Below, piece after piece: positions 8,405 to 16,833 of a stretch of DNA of 64,000 nt; the stretch's first letter is position 1, and the number at the start of each line of letters is the position of its first letter. This DNA comes from Leucobacter tenebrionis (GTDB lineage Bacteria > Actinomycetota > Actinomycetes > Actinomycetales > Microbacteriaceae): positions 1,488,001 through 1,552,000 of the forward strand of contig NZ_CP082322.1 in NCBI RefSeq assembly GCF_019884725.1, written 5' to 3'. A program made the position numbers and the translations under genes. A model generated the notes under the pieces. It worked only from the letters and a program-made list of their open reading frames with translations, was not told where the DNA came from and searched no databases.

Positions 8405-9140
8405 CGGTATCGGCCCGCGCCGCCGCCCGCGCTTCCGCGCCCGTAACCTCCGCGAGTTCGGCGCGCAGACCCGCGAGCATGACCCGCAGCCCCAGTTCGA
8501 ATGACGCGTCGGCCGGGCTCTGGCCGGAGGCGGCGAGCGCGGCCGCGCGGGCTTCGTAGGCCGCGGTGAAGGCGGGCACGTCGGCGCGGGGACCCGGATC
8601 GAGCATGTCGTCGTCGGCGCACAGGTCGAGGGCCGATCCGAGAATGAACGACTCCAGCGCGACGAGGGCCGCGAGGGCGCGATCCTCGGGCCACCCGGCG
8701 CGCAGCATCCCCGCGATGACGGCGTCGTACATGCGGGTCGTCGCGGATTCCTCGGCGAGCGGCAGCACCGCGAGCAGCGCGATGGTCGAGGGATGGGCCG
8801 CGAACGCCCTGCGGTAGTGGTGAGCCCAGCCGGCGAGCGCGACGTCCCAGGGCTCCCGCTCGAACGCGGCGGTCGGGATGCGGTCGCTGATCAGTTCGCG
8901 CACGCCCGCGATGAGATCGGCGCGGCCGGCCACGTGGTTGTACAGCGCCGAGGGCCGCACCCCGAGCTCCGCGGCGATCGCCCGCATGCCGGCGCCCTCG
9001 GCGCCGCGCTCGTCGATCAGCCGCAGGCCAGTCTCGATGATGAGTCTGCGCGACAGCACACCCACGACGGGGCGCCCGGCTCTGCGGCGCGCACGCGGAG
9101 CCGGCGCGTTCGCCGTCGAGCCGTCGGCTGCCGCCGCCAT
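8391..9140 (-). CDS. TetR-family transcriptional regulator
   Basis: 249 aa. The N-terminal helix-turn-helix is at ~35-85 (LIIETGLRLIDERGAEGAGMRAIAAELGVRPSALYNHV), preceded by an Arg/Ala-rich tail. The TetR_C-type ligand domain follows (WAHHYRRAFAAHPSTIALLA). The ATG at 9140 has a GAGAGGGGA ribosome site 4-5 nt upstream. It is divergent from the amidohydrolase-permease pair and is the likely regulator of that unit (inference). It converges on purU with a 14-bp overlap. Confidence 0.87.
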   Translation of the reverse strand: MAAAADGSTANAPAPRARRRAGRPVVGVLSRRLIIETGLRLIDERGAEGAGMRAIAAELGVRPSALYNHVAGRADLIAGVRELISDRIPTAAFEREPWDVALAGWAHHYRRAFAAHPSTIALLAVLPLAEESATTRMYDAVIAGMLRAGWPEDRALAALVALESFILGSALDLCADDDMLDPGPRADVPAFTAAYEARAAALAASGQSPADASFELGLRVMLAGLRAELAEVTGAEARAAARADTATGR

Positions 9141-9184
9141 CGCGGTCCCCTCTCGTTCGTCTCGGCGATCCGCACCCCGCATGC

Positions 9185-9277
9185 GAACCGCGGATCGGCC
9201 CGTTCCCGCCTCACGCTAGCGCAACGGGCGGTTCCGTACTATTCTCGACGCGGCGCACTTTAAAGAACCCCGTTCAT
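9185..9277. promoter_or_regulatory. Candidate TetR operator region with TACTAT -10 box
   Basis: The spacer between the divergent TetR and amidohydrolase genes holds repeated GAAC/GTTC half-sites: GAAC...GTTC spanning 9185-9205, AACGGGCGGTTC near 9222-9234, and GAAC-CCC-GTTC at 9265-9275. A TACTAT -10-like box is at 9237-9242 on the plus strand. Assignment to this regulator is inferred from position. Confidence 0.4.
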
Positions 9278-9322
9278 TTCGAGCGCCTGAACGCCTGCCC
9301 TCATGCAGACAAGGACGTACCC

Positions 9323-10993
9323 ATGAGCCTCACGATCTTCACCGGCGGCACCGTGATCGTCGACCCCTCGCCCGCGAACGGCACGCTCACCGCCTCGGCT
9401 ATCGCGTTCCGCGACGGCCTCGTGGCGGCGCACGGCGACGAGGCGGCAGCACTCGCCGACGAGCCCGGCGCCGAGGTCATCGATCTCGCCGGGGGCACCC
9501 TCGCGCCGGCTCCCGGCGACGGTCACGCCCACCCGCTGCTCGGCGGGCTCGAGGCGCTCGGGCCGCGGGTGCGCGAGGCCGCGGATCTGCGCGGGATCCT
9601 CGACGCCGTCGCGACCTGGAAGGCCGCCCACCCCGATGCCGAGTGGATCGTCGGTGCCAGCTATGATGCGACCTTCGCCGAGGGCGGCCTGTTCGACGCG
9701 CGCTGGCTCGACGAGGTGACCGGCGACACGCCCACCGTGCTGCGCGCCTGGGACTACCACACGGCGTGGGTCAACTCGGCGGCGCTCGCGGCTGGCGGCA
9801 TCACCGCGGAGACCCCGGATCCGCCCCTCGGTCGCATCGTGCGCCGCGACGACGGGTCGCCCCTCGGCACCCTGCAGGAGGCCGCGGCCAACGACTTCCT
9901 GGCCGAGGTGGTGCCCGCGTTCTCGCTCGAGCAGCGCGTCGAGGCGCTCGAGCGGGCCACCCGGGAGTACGCGGAGCAGGGCACGACCTGGGTGCAGGAC
10001 GCCTGGGTCGAACTCGACGCGCTGCCCGTCTACCTGGCGGCGGCCGAGGCGGGCAGGCTGCACACGCGCCTCAACCTGGCCTTCCGGGCCGATCCCGCGC
10101 GCTGGCGCGAGCAGCTCGACGAGTTCGTGGCGGCCCGCGACCGGGTGCGGTCGCTGGGATCGGATCGGCGGGGCGCGGATCAGCGGGAGTCGGATCGACC
10201 CGGCCCGGATCGCCTGACCGCCGAGACCGTGAAGTTCTTCGCCGACGGCGTGGTCGAGAGCCACACCGCCGCCCTCATCGAGCCCTACGCCGACCGCCCG
10301 GACGATCGGGGACTGCCGAACTGGACGGCCCGTGAGCTCGCGGCAGCGGCGACGGCGTTCGACGCCGCGGGGTTCCAGCTGCACATCCACGCGATCGGCG
10401 ACGCCGCGAACCGCGACGCGCTCGACGCGCTCGACACGGCGATCCGCAGCAACCCGGCGCGCGAGCGGCACCACGTCATCGCCCACGTCGCCGTGCTCGA
10501 CCCGGCCGACGTGGCGCGCTTCGCCGAGCTCGACGTCATCGCCAACTTCGAGCCCTACTGGGCGCAGTGCGACGCGGTGATGCGCGACCTCACGATCCCG
10601 CACCTCGGCCACCCCCGCGACGAGTGGCAGTACCTCATCGGGTCAGTGCACCGCAGCGGCGCGACGGTCTCGTTCGGCAGCGACTGGCCCGTCACCACCC
10701 ACGACTGGCGCCCCGCGCTCGCGACCGCGATCACCCGGCACAGCCACACCGAGCCGGGCGCCCCGGCGTGGCTTCCCGACGAGCGCATCGACGCGGGCAC
10801 CGCCCTCGCGGCGTACACCTCGGGCATCGCCCGACAGGCGCTGGCCGGCGCGGATCGCGGCACGCTCGGCATCGGGCGCGTCGCCGACGCCGTCTGGCTG
10901 TCGGCCGATCCGCTCTCGATCGCACCGGAGGCGATCGCCGACCTCACCGTACTCGGCACCTGGCTCGCCGGCGACGAAACATTCCGCCGGTAG
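9323..10993 (+). CDS. YtcJ-like metal-dependent amidohydrolase
   Basis: 556 aa amidohydrolase of the YtcJ/LAF3 branch. The metal-binding motif H-x-H is in GDGHAHPLLGG (~residues 66-75). VKFFADGVVESHTAAL, LHIHAIGDAANRDALDAL and SFGSDWPVTTHDW with the final metal Asp follow in order. The substrate is unknown. Residues ~280-297 are a run of 15-bp in-frame repeats (SDRRGADQRESDRPGPDR) in a variable loop. The APC permease starts 39 bp downstream, suggesting uptake and hydrolysis of an amide- or amine-containing compound. Confidence 0.85.
   Translation: MSLTIFTGGTVIVDPSPANGTLTASAIAFRDGLVAAHGDEAAALADEPGAEVIDLAGGTLAPAPGDGHAHPLLGGLEALGPRVREAADLRGILDAVATWKAAHPDAEWIVGASYDATFAEGGLFDARWLDEVTGDTPTVLRAWDYHTAWVNSAALAAGGITAETPDPPLGRIVRRDDGSPLGTLQEAAANDFLAEVVPAFSLEQRVEALERATREYAEQGTTWVQDAWVELDALPVYLAAAEAGRLHTRLNLAFRADPARWREQLDEFVAARDRVRSLGSDRRGADQRESDRPGPDRLTAETVKFFADGVVESHTAALIEPYADRPDDRGLPNWTARELAAAATAFDAAGFQLHIHAIGDAANRDALDALDTAIRSNPARERHHVIAHVAVLDPADVARFAELDVIANFEPYWAQCDAVMRDLTIPHLGHPRDEWQYLIGSVHRSGATVSFGSDWPVTTHDWRPALATAITRHSHTEPGAPAWLPDERIDAGTALAAYTSGIARQALAGADRGTLGIGRVADAVWLSADPLSIAPEAIADLTVLGTWLAGDETFRR
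10162..10212 (+). repeat. 15-bp in-frame tandem repeat in amidohydrolase gene
   Basis: Three 15-bp units starting GGATCRRC lie at 10162-10176, 10177-10191 and 10192-10206, plus a partial unit GGATCG. The unit keeps frame and encodes D-(R/Q)-x-x-x blocks. Confidence 0.75.
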
Positions 10994-11032
10994 TCTTCAC
11001 TCCGAAGGCCCCTCGAAATCAAAGGAGATATC

Positions 11033-12448
11033 GTGAGCGATTCATCCCAACCGCACCTCAAGCGAGCGCTGGGCCTCACCGGCCTCACGCTGTTCGGTGT
11101 GACGTACATGACGGTGATCACGGTCTTCACGACCTACGGCATCGTCAACCAGGTCACCGACGGGCACCTGCCCGCCGCATACGTGGTGGCGGTCGTCACC
11201 ATGCTGTTCACCGCGGCCAGCTACGGTGCGATGGTGCGGCGCTATCCGGTCGCCGGATCCGCGTACACCTACACGCAGCAGTCCTTCGGCGGCGCGGCCG
11301 GCTTCCTCACCGGCTGGGTCATGCTGCTCGACTACCTGTTCATCCCGATGATCAACTTCATGCTCATCGGCATCTACATGAACACGCAGTTCCCGGCGAT
11401 CCCCGCCTGGATCTTCACGCTGGCGGCGCTGCTGATCGTGCTCGTGTTCAACGTGCTCGGGATCACGCTCGTCAACAAGGCGAACTTCGTGATCATCGCG
11501 CTCTCGGTCGTGCTGGTGGCGCTCTTCATGGTGCTCGCCTTCAAGCACGCCCTCGGCGGCAACACCGAGATCAGCCTGATCGAGCCGTTCACCTTCGGTG
11601 AGGGCGGGATCGGCGCGGTCGCCTCCGGCGCCGCGATCCTCGCGCTCTCCTTCCTGGGCTTCGACGCGGTCTCCACGCTCTCCGAGGAGGCCAAGCGCCC
11701 GCGCAAGGACATCCCCCGGGCCATCGTGCTCGCCACGATGGTGGGCGGCCTCTTCTTCATCCTCGTCTCGTGGGCGGGCGCCATGGCATACCAGCCCGAC
11801 TGGCCGTCGCTCACCCCCGGCGAGGTCGACGCCGCGGGTGTGACCGTCATGAACAACATCGGCGGCGAAGCGTTCACCGCGTTCTTCGTCGCGGTCTACG
11901 TGGTCGGCGCCTTCGGTTCGGGCATGACCGGCCAGGTGTCGGTGTCGCGCATCCTCTACGCGATGGGCCGCGACGGCATGCTGCCGAAGCCCCTCTCACG
12001 CCTGCACCGACGTTTCGGCACCCCGATCGTCGCGGCCGTCACCGTGTCGGTCTTCGCGCTGTCGAGCCTCTTCCTGTCGCTCGACACCGTCGCGTTCATG
12101 ATCAGCTTCGGCGCGCTCGCCGCGTTCGCGATGGTGAACCTCTCGGTGATCCGCACCTACCTCTTCCCGAAGGGCGGCCGGAAGCTGCCGCTCACCGCGC
12201 GCGAGATCCTCACCCACGGCGTCGCTCCGCTCATCGGCTTCGGTCTCACGATCTGGCTCTGGACCTCACTCGAACCCGGAACCTGGCTCGTGGGCGGCAT
12301 CTGGCTCGTCATCGGCGTCATCATCATCGCGATCGTGACGGGCGGCTTCAAGCGCCCCGTGCCGAAGATGGACTTCTCCGAGAACGACCCCACCACCGAG
12401 CAGATCGACCAGCTGGGCGAGGAGTACCCGCTCGATCCTCGCCGGTAG
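11033..12448 (+). CDS. APC-superfamily amino acid/polyamine permease
   Basis: 471 aa with about 12 membrane segments. The start has the APC signature (LKRALGLTGLTLFGVTYMTV, then VAGSAYTYTQQSFGGAAGFLTGW) and the middle has SFLGFDAVSTLSEEAKRPRKDIPRAI, the conserved helix-6 region. The pattern is closest to putrescine/amino-acid importers of the PuuP type, but the substrate cannot be read from sequence. The GTG at 11033 has a strong AAAGGAGATATC site. It is probably co-transcribed with the upstream amidohydrolase. Confidence 0.86.
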   Translation: MSDSSQPHLKRALGLTGLTLFGVTYMTVITVFTTYGIVNQVTDGHLPAAYVVAVVTMLFTAASYGAMVRRYPVAGSAYTYTQQSFGGAAGFLTGWVMLLDYLFIPMINFMLIGIYMNTQFPAIPAWIFTLAALLIVLVFNVLGITLVNKANFVIIALSVVLVALFMVLAFKHALGGNTEISLIEPFTFGEGGIGAVASGAAILALSFLGFDAVSTLSEEAKRPRKDIPRAIVLATMVGGLFFILVSWAGAMAYQPDWPSLTPGEVDAAGVTVMNNIGGEAFTAFFVAVYVVGAFGSGMTGQVSVSRILYAMGRDGMLPKPLSRLHRRFGTPIVAAVTVSVFALSSLFLSLDTVAFMISFGALAAFAMVNLSVIRTYLFPKGGRKLPLTAREILTHGVAPLIGFGLTIWLWTSLEPGTWLVGGIWLVIGVIIIAIVTGGFKRPVPKMDFSENDPTTEQIDQLGEEYPLDPRR

Positions 12449-12476
12449 GCGGTGCGGACGACCGGGGAGCGCGGCG

Positions 12477-13385
12477 TCAGCGCAGGTGCTCGACGTCGCC
12501 CGCTGAGACGGTGAGCGTGCCCCCGGTCGGCAGATCCACCACCAGCGCGCCGTCACCCGCCAGCTCGCGCGCGCGGCCCTCGACGATCTCGCCACCGGGC
12601 AGGTGCACCCGCACCTCGGTGCCGAGCGTGAGCGAGTGCCGCGCGACGCGGGCGCGGGCCGCTGCGGGATCCTCCGCGGCGAGGTCGACGAGGCGCAGCA
12701 GCTCGGCGGCGTAGGCGGAGAGCACGCGGTCGGCGAGGTCTCTTCCGATGCCGTCGGCGAGGGTCGGGACGGGATCCGCGCCCGGCATCGGCTCGGAGTG
12801 CGGATCCGCGCCCGCGGCCAGGTCGGCGCCCGGGGTCAGGTCCGCACCCGCGGCCAAGTCGGCCCCCGCGGCCAGCAGCGATGTCGCGCGGTCGGTCGGC
12901 AGCTCCCACTCGGGGATCAGCAGATTGATGCCGGTGCCCACGATCACCGAGCCGTCGCCCAGCAGTTCGCACAGGATCCCGCACAGCTTCAGGCCGGGGC
13001 GCCCGGCGATCGCGTCGTCCTCATCGCGCACGTGCACATCGTTCGGCCACTTCAAGCCGACGCGCATGCCCTCGCCGAAGAAGGGCTGCAGTGCCGCGGT
13101 GATGGCCGATCCCGTGAGCAGCGGCAGCCACCCCACGCCCAGGCCGCTGCGCCCGAAGCCCCTCACCAGCAGCGAGGCCGCGAGCGCGGTGTCGGGCGGG
13201 GTCACCCAACCGCGATCGAGGCGCCCGCGGCCCGCGGTCTGGTTCGACGTGAGCAGCAGCGTGCCGTGCGGGTAGTCGCGCCCCGTCTCGCCGTTCACGA
13301 GATCCCGCAGCTCAGCGTTCGTGGAGGGCGAGCTCTCCCGCCAGATCACTTCGGGCAGGAGTTCGCGCGTGCGCCTCAGTTCCAT
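12477..13385 (-). CDS. birA: Biotin-[acetyl-CoA-carboxylase] ligase
   Basis: 302 aa class I biotin ligase without an N-terminal DNA-binding domain. It attaches biotin to the BCCP lysine of acyl-CoA carboxylases such as accA3 at 42.3 kb. SSPSTNAELRD, QTAGRGRLDRGW (biotinyl-AMP loop), GLKWPNDV and KLCGILCEL are present; the C-terminal SH3-like domain is at ~225-300. Residues ~170-193 are four 6-aa repeats of the LAAGAD type. The ATG at 13385 follows TACCGT by 7 nt; a GTG 9 bp upstream is an alternative. It is divergent from accD5. Confidence 0.93.
   Translation of the reverse strand: MELRRTRELLPEVIWRESSPSTNAELRDLVNGETGRDYPHGTLLLTSNQTAGRGRLDRGWVTPPDTALAASLLVRGFGRSGLGVGWLPLLTGSAITAALQPFFGEGMRVGLKWPNDVHVRDEDDAIAGRPGLKLCGILCELLGDGSVIVGTGINLLIPEWELPTDRATSLLAAGADLAAGADLTPGADLAAGADPHSEPMPGADPVPTLADGIGRDLADRVLSAYAAELLRLVDLAAEDPAAARARVARHSLTLGTEVRVHLPGGEIVEGRARELAGDGALVVDLPTGGTLTVSAGDVEHLR
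12805..12876 (-). repeat. 18-bp in-frame tandem repeat in birA
   Basis: Four consecutive 18-bp units (12805-12822, 12823-12840, 12841-12858, 12859-12876) share the frame TCSGCRCCCGSGGYCARG. They encode LAAGAD-type hexapeptides between the catalytic and C-terminal domains. Confidence 0.8.
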
Positions 13386-13482
13386 GGGTTCCACGGTATC
13401 GCTTCGCGCTTCCCCGCCGCCTCTCCCCTTCCCCTTCCCACCTCGCCTCCCACCTCAGCCCCCGCTTCCCCTCCCACTCGCA

Positions 13483-13540
13483 CGCGGAGTCTCAAATTGC
13501 TGTTTAACGGGATGACGAAGCAGCAATTTGAGACTCCGCG
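13483..13540. repeat. Long inverted repeat (20-bp perfect arms), GGAGTCTCAA subfamily
   Basis: Perfect 20-bp arms at 13483-13502 and 13521-13540 (CGCGGAGTCTCAAATTGCTG) are separated by an 18-nt loop. The arm shares GGAGTCTCAA with the element at 45577-45642. It lies between the divergent birA and accD5 genes, so a terminator role for either is unlikely. Confidence 0.92.
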
Positions 13541-13632
13541 CCGCGAGAAACGCAGCATTCCCAGTGGGAGATCGACTACGAATTCCCGTATCAGTTGGAG
13601 GTGTTCATGAACCATCCGCTGGAGGCCCGCGC

Positions 13633-13638
13633 TAGGCT
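13633..13638 (+). promoter_or_regulatory. -10 box of accD5, leaderless start
   Basis: TAGGCT lies 7 nt before the GTG at 13646. The stretch TAGGCTGGCAGGCGTGACC is almost identical to the start region of the Nudix gene (TAGGCTGGCAGACATGACC). Confidence 0.65.
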
Positions 13639-13645
13639 GGCAGGC

Positions 13646-15295
13646 GTGACCGAAGAGAACGCCCCCGCAGCAGCACCCGCCTCGCAGCAGACGGCGCCCG
13701 CAGCGACAGACGCAGCCGCGACGCTCGCCACCACCGCGGGCCGCATCGCCGACCACCGCCGCAAGTACCAGGAAGCGGTGGGCGACCGCGACGCCGCCGC
13801 CGCAGCGAAGCAGCACCCCCGCAGCAAGATGACGGCCCGCGAGCGCATTTCGGCGCTGCTCGATCCGGGATCCTTCGTCGAGTTCGACAAGTACGTGAAG
13901 CACCGCACGCACGGCTTCGGCATGGAGGGCAGCCGTCCCTTCGGCGACTCCGTCGTCACCGGCGCCGGCACGATCCACGGTCGCCAGGTCGTCGTGTTCT
14001 CGCAGGACTTCACGACCTTCGGCGGCTCGCTCGGCGAGGTCGCCGGTGAGAAGATCGTCAAGGCCATGGAGTTCGCGCTCAAGACGGGCGCACCTCTGCT
14101 CGGCATCCTCGACTCGGGCGGGGCGCGCATCCAGGAGGGCGTCGTCGCTCTCAGCAAGTACGCGAAGATCTTCCGCCTCAACACGGCGTGCTCGGGCGTG
14201 ATCCCGCAGATCTCGATCGTCATGGGCCCCTCGGCCGGCGGCGCGGTCTACTCCCCCGCGCTCACCGACTTCGTGATCATGGTCGACAAGACCAGCCACA
14301 TGTTCGTCACAGGCCCCGACGTCATCAAGACCGTCACGGGTGAGGACGTCGGCTTCGAAGAACTCGGCGGCGCGCTCACCCACAACAAGACCAGCGGCGT
14401 GAGCCACTACCTCGCCAGCGACGAGCTCGACGCGCTCGACTACGCGCGCACGCTCATCAGCTACCTGCCCGACAACAACCTCGCAGAGGCCCCGATCTAC
14501 GACAGCGACACCGCGCTCGAGATCACCGACGCCGACCGCAAGCTCAACACCGTCATCCCCGACAGCCCGAACCAGCCGTACGACATGAAGGTGATCATCG
14601 AGGCGATCCTCGACAGCGGCGACTTCCTCGAGGTGCAGCCGCTGTTCGCCCCCAACATCCTCATCGGTTTCGGCCGCGTCGAGGGTCGCACCGTGGGCGT
14701 CGTCGCGAACCAGCCCAACCAGATGGCGGGCACCCTCAACATCGACGCGAGCGAGAAGGCCGCGCGCTTCGTGCGCTTCTGCGACGCGTTCTCGATCCCG
14801 ATCCTCACCCTCGTCGACGTGCCCGGCTACCTGCCCGGCACCGATCAGGAGTTCCAGGGAGTGATCCGCCGCGGCGCGAAGCTCCTCTACGCCTACGCAG
14901 AGGCCACCGTGCCCCTCGTGACCATCATCACCCGCAAGGCTTACGGCGGCGCGTACATCGTGATGGGCTCGAAGGAGATGGGCGCCGACTTCAACATCGC
15001 GTGGCCCACCGCCGAGATCGCGGTCATGGGCGGCGCGGGCGCCGTGAACATCCTCTACCGCAAGGAGCTGGCCGCGGCCGCCGAGCGCGGCGACGACGTC
15101 GAGGCCCTGCGCGCCGAGCTCACCGCCAAGTACACGGCCGACGTGTCTTCGCCGTTCCTGGCTGCCGAGCGCGGCGAGCTCGATAACGTGCTCGAGCCCG
15201 CGGGCACCCGCCTCGCCGTCATCAAGGCGCTGCGCGGCCTGCGCGGCAAGCGCGACGAGCTGCCCGCCAAGAAGCACGGCAACATCCCGCTGTAG
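13646..15295 (+). CDS. accD5: Acyl-CoA (propionyl/acetyl-CoA) carboxylase beta subunit
   Basis: 549 aa carboxyltransferase. It moves CO2 from carboxybiotin to acetyl- or propionyl-CoA. Both crotonase-type halves are present: [34 protein letters not shown] and [17 protein letters not shown] (oxyanion-hole glycines) in the N-half, and [38 protein letters not shown] text and [17 protein letters not shown] in the C-half. The first ~30 residues are an Ala/Pro-rich tail. The GTG at 13646 was chosen from its leaderless promoter; an ATG at 13607 is the alternative. Partners are accE just downstream and probably accA3. Confidence 0.94.
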   Translation: MTEENAPAAAPASQQTAPAATDAAATLATTAGRIADHRRKYQEAVGDRDAAAAAKQHPRSKMTARERISALLDPGSFVEFDKYVKHRTHGFGMEGSRPFGDSVVTGAGTIHGRQVVVFSQDFTTFGGSLGEVAGEKIVKAMEFALKTGAPLLGILDSGGARIQEGVVALSKYAKIFRLNTACSGVIPQISIVMGPSAGGAVYSPALTDFVIMVDKTSHMFVTGPDVIKTVTGEDVGFEELGGALTHNKTSGVSHYLASDELDALDYARTLISYLPDNNLAEAPIYDSDTALEITDADRKLNTVIPDSPNQPYDMKVIIEAILDSGDFLEVQPLFAPNILIGFGRVEGRTVGVVANQPNQMAGTLNIDASEKAARFVRFCDAFSIPILTLVDVPGYLPGTDQEFQGVIRRGAKLLYAYAEATVPLVTIITRKAYGGAYIVMGSKEMGADFNIAWPTAEIAVMGGAGAVNILYRKELAAAAERGDDVEALRAELTAKYTADVSSPFLAAERGELDNVLEPAGTRLAVIKALRGLRGKRDELPAKKHGNIPL

Positions 15296-15341
15296 AGCGG
15301 ACTCGGCTGCAGGTGCCGGGGTGCGCGGATCCGCGCCCCGT

Positions 15342-15347
15342 TATGCT
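15342..15347 (+). promoter_or_regulatory. -10-like box before accE
   Basis: TATGCT in the 96-bp gap after accD5 may give accE its own promoter; spacing to the start is 44 nt. Confidence 0.3.
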
Positions 15348-15391
15348 CGAAGCACCGCGCGCCGCCAGTCCCTCGACCGAGAGGAACCCAC

Positions 15392-15667
15392 GTGAACGAG
15401 ACCCAGCTGCCGCCCGACGCCGCCGAGCGCGACGCGGCCCGACGCCGCGAGCTCGGCGAGCCGGACGACGTGATCCACGGCGACGACATCACGTTCGTGA
15501 CCCGCGGTGTGAGCGACGAGGAGCGCGCCGCCGTGACCGCGGTGCTCACCCTCGTGCGCGCCGAGGAGACGCAGCGCCGCAAGCGGGTCGAGCGCCGCGA
15601 CCGCGAACCGTGGGCGCGCTCGCAGCGGGTTCCCGAGGGCATCAGCGACCTGCTCATCGAGGGCTGA
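15392..15667 (+). CDS. accE: Acyl-CoA carboxylase epsilon-like subunit
   Basis: 91 aa, within the 60-100 aa usual for AccE. The signature region DDITFVTRGVSDEERAAVTAVL is followed by a charged linker and a Trp-containing end (REPWARSQRVPEGI). Epsilon subunits stabilise the AccA3-AccD5 complex in actinobacteria. The GTG at 15392 has a GAGAGGAACCCAC site, almost the same as that of pspA. Position directly after accD5 supports the call. Confidence 0.85.
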   Translation: MNETQLPPDAAERDAARRRELGEPDDVIHGDDITFVTRGVSDEERAAVTAVLTLVRAEETQRRKRVERRDREPWARSQRVPEGISDLLIEG

Positions 15668-15710
15668 GGGATCCTGCGGCTCCCTCTTGCTCCCGTCAAG
15701 ACCGCCGCCC

Positions 15711-15830
15711 GCCGTCGAAACAGCTTCCCGCCGTCGAAACCGCTTCCCGCCGTCGAGACGGCCTCTCAGCGTCGAAACCGCCTGCGGCTCTGACTGTGAG
15801 AGGCGGTTTCGACGGCGAGAGGCCGTCTCG
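15711..15830. repeat. Modular palindromic element with 30-bp arms and direct-repeat units
   Basis: Arms 15754-15783 and 15801-15830 pair over 30 bp with two mismatches and a 17-nt loop. Before them lie two 19-bp direct units GCCGTCGAAAC(A/C)GCTTCCC at 15711-15729 and 15730-15748, which share CGTCGAAACCGC with the arms. So the arm appears twice as a direct repeat and once inverted. It fills most of the 316-bp accE-Nudix spacer. The rest (15831-15970) shows only GC-rich sequence. Confidence 0.88.
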
Positions 15831-15970
15831 AAGCCGCCGCGGGCGCGACGGCGGCGTATTCTTCACCCCCGTCGCGGCGCCGCAGGCGCTGAATGATGGG
15901 AGCAGAGCGGGTATAAGCGAGGGACGGATCCTGAGTTCCCTTCGACAGGCTCAGGGGACGAAGGCAGCGA

Positions 15971-15976
15971 TAGGCT
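15971..15976 (+). promoter_or_regulatory. -10 box of the Nudix gene, leaderless start
   Basis: TAGGCT ends 7 nt before the ATG at 15984, and no ribosome site is present. Confidence 0.65.
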
Positions 15977-15983
15977 GGCAGAC

Positions 15984-16682
15984 ATGACCAGGACGGGGGC
16001 CGACGCCGAGCGGGAGCTGCGCGGACTGATGGATCGCGGCTTCACGTTCCCGTTCAACCCTCAGGGCCTGCTCGCCGACCGCCCGCTGCGCCGCTCCGCG
16101 GTGCTGATCCTGTTCGGCGCGCTCGACCGCACCCCGGCGGCGACCGCTGCATCCGAATCGAGCGGGCTGCCCGACGAACTCGACGTGCTGCTCACCAGGC
16201 GCGCCACGGGCATGCGGCATCACGCGGGTGAGATCGCGTTCCCCGGAGGCGGCGCCGAGGGGGTCGACGGCGGCGACCCCGCACGCACCGCGCTGCGCGA
16301 GGCTGCCGAGGAGACGGGCCTCGAGCCCTCCGGCGTGGAGGTGCTGGGGTCGCTGCAGCGCGTGCACATCCCGGTCAGCAACAACCTCGTCACCCCAGTC
16401 GTGGGCTGGTGGCGGCTGCCGAGCGAGGTCGCCGCGGATCGCACGGAGTCGGTCGATGTGTTCCGGGTGCCGGTGGCGGAGCTGCTGGATCCCGCGGCGC
16501 GCGGCACCTCGGTGCTTCGGCGCGGCGGCATGACCTACCGCGGCCCGGCGTTCCGGCTGCACGACCGTCTCGGCGGCCACGTCGTGTGGGGGTTCACCGG
16601 GATCCTGCTCTCCGCGCTCTTCGACGAACTCGGCTGGTCGGTGCCGTGGGACCCTGATCGCGAGATGCCCATCACCCTGTAG
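15984..16682 (+). CDS. Nudix hydrolase, CoA pyrophosphatase (NudL-like)
   Basis: 232 aa. The N-terminal NudL-type text (RSAVLILFGAL, LDVLLTRRATGMRHHAGEIAFPGG) leads into the Nudix box, with catalytic residues in TALREAAEETGLEPSGVEVLG. The preceding MRHHAGEIAFPGGG is typical of the CoA pyrophosphatase group, which cleaves CoA and acyl-CoA to phosphopantetheine and 3',5'-ADP. Its location behind the acyl-CoA carboxylase genes fits CoA turnover, though it has its own leaderless promoter. Confidence 0.88.
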   Translation: MTRTGADAERELRGLMDRGFTFPFNPQGLLADRPLRRSAVLILFGALDRTPAATAASESSGLPDELDVLLTRRATGMRHHAGEIAFPGGGAEGVDGGDPARTALREAAEETGLEPSGVEVLGSLQRVHIPVSNNLVTPVVGWWRLPSEVAADRTESVDVFRVPVAELLDPAARGTSVLRRGGMTYRGPAFRLHDRLGGHVVWGFTGILLSALFDELGWSVPWDPDREMPITL

Positions 16683-16693
16683 CCGGGCCATCC

Positions 16694-16753
16694 CGCGAGA
16701 GGTGGAAAAAGGCTCTGAACTCCGCGCCTCAGAACCGTTTTCGACCTCTCGCG
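16694..16753. repeat. Long inverted repeat (25-bp arms)
   Basis: Arms 16694-16718 and 16729-16753 pair over 25 bp with three mismatches and a 10-nt loop (core CGCGAGAGGTSGAAAA). It lies 12 bp after the Nudix stop and before the co-directional TPM gene, so it could end Nudix transcription, but no T-run follows. Confidence 0.87.
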
Positions 16754-16821
16754 AGGGTGCGAGGCCTCGTGACGAGGTGTCCGGGCAGGGTTCGCGCATG
16801 GACCTCACCGGCCGCACCCAA

Positions 16822-16827
16822 TACACT
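16822..16827 (+). promoter_or_regulatory. -10 box of the TPM gene, leaderless start
   Basis: TACACT is followed after 6 nt by the GTG at 16834. Confidence 0.55.
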
Positions 16828-16833
16828 CCGAAT

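Noticed and set aside
13376..15277. Long open frame antisense to accD5 (over 600 codons)
   Set aside because: High-GC codon use keeps the opposite strand open; the translation has no domain and mirrors accD5 codons.
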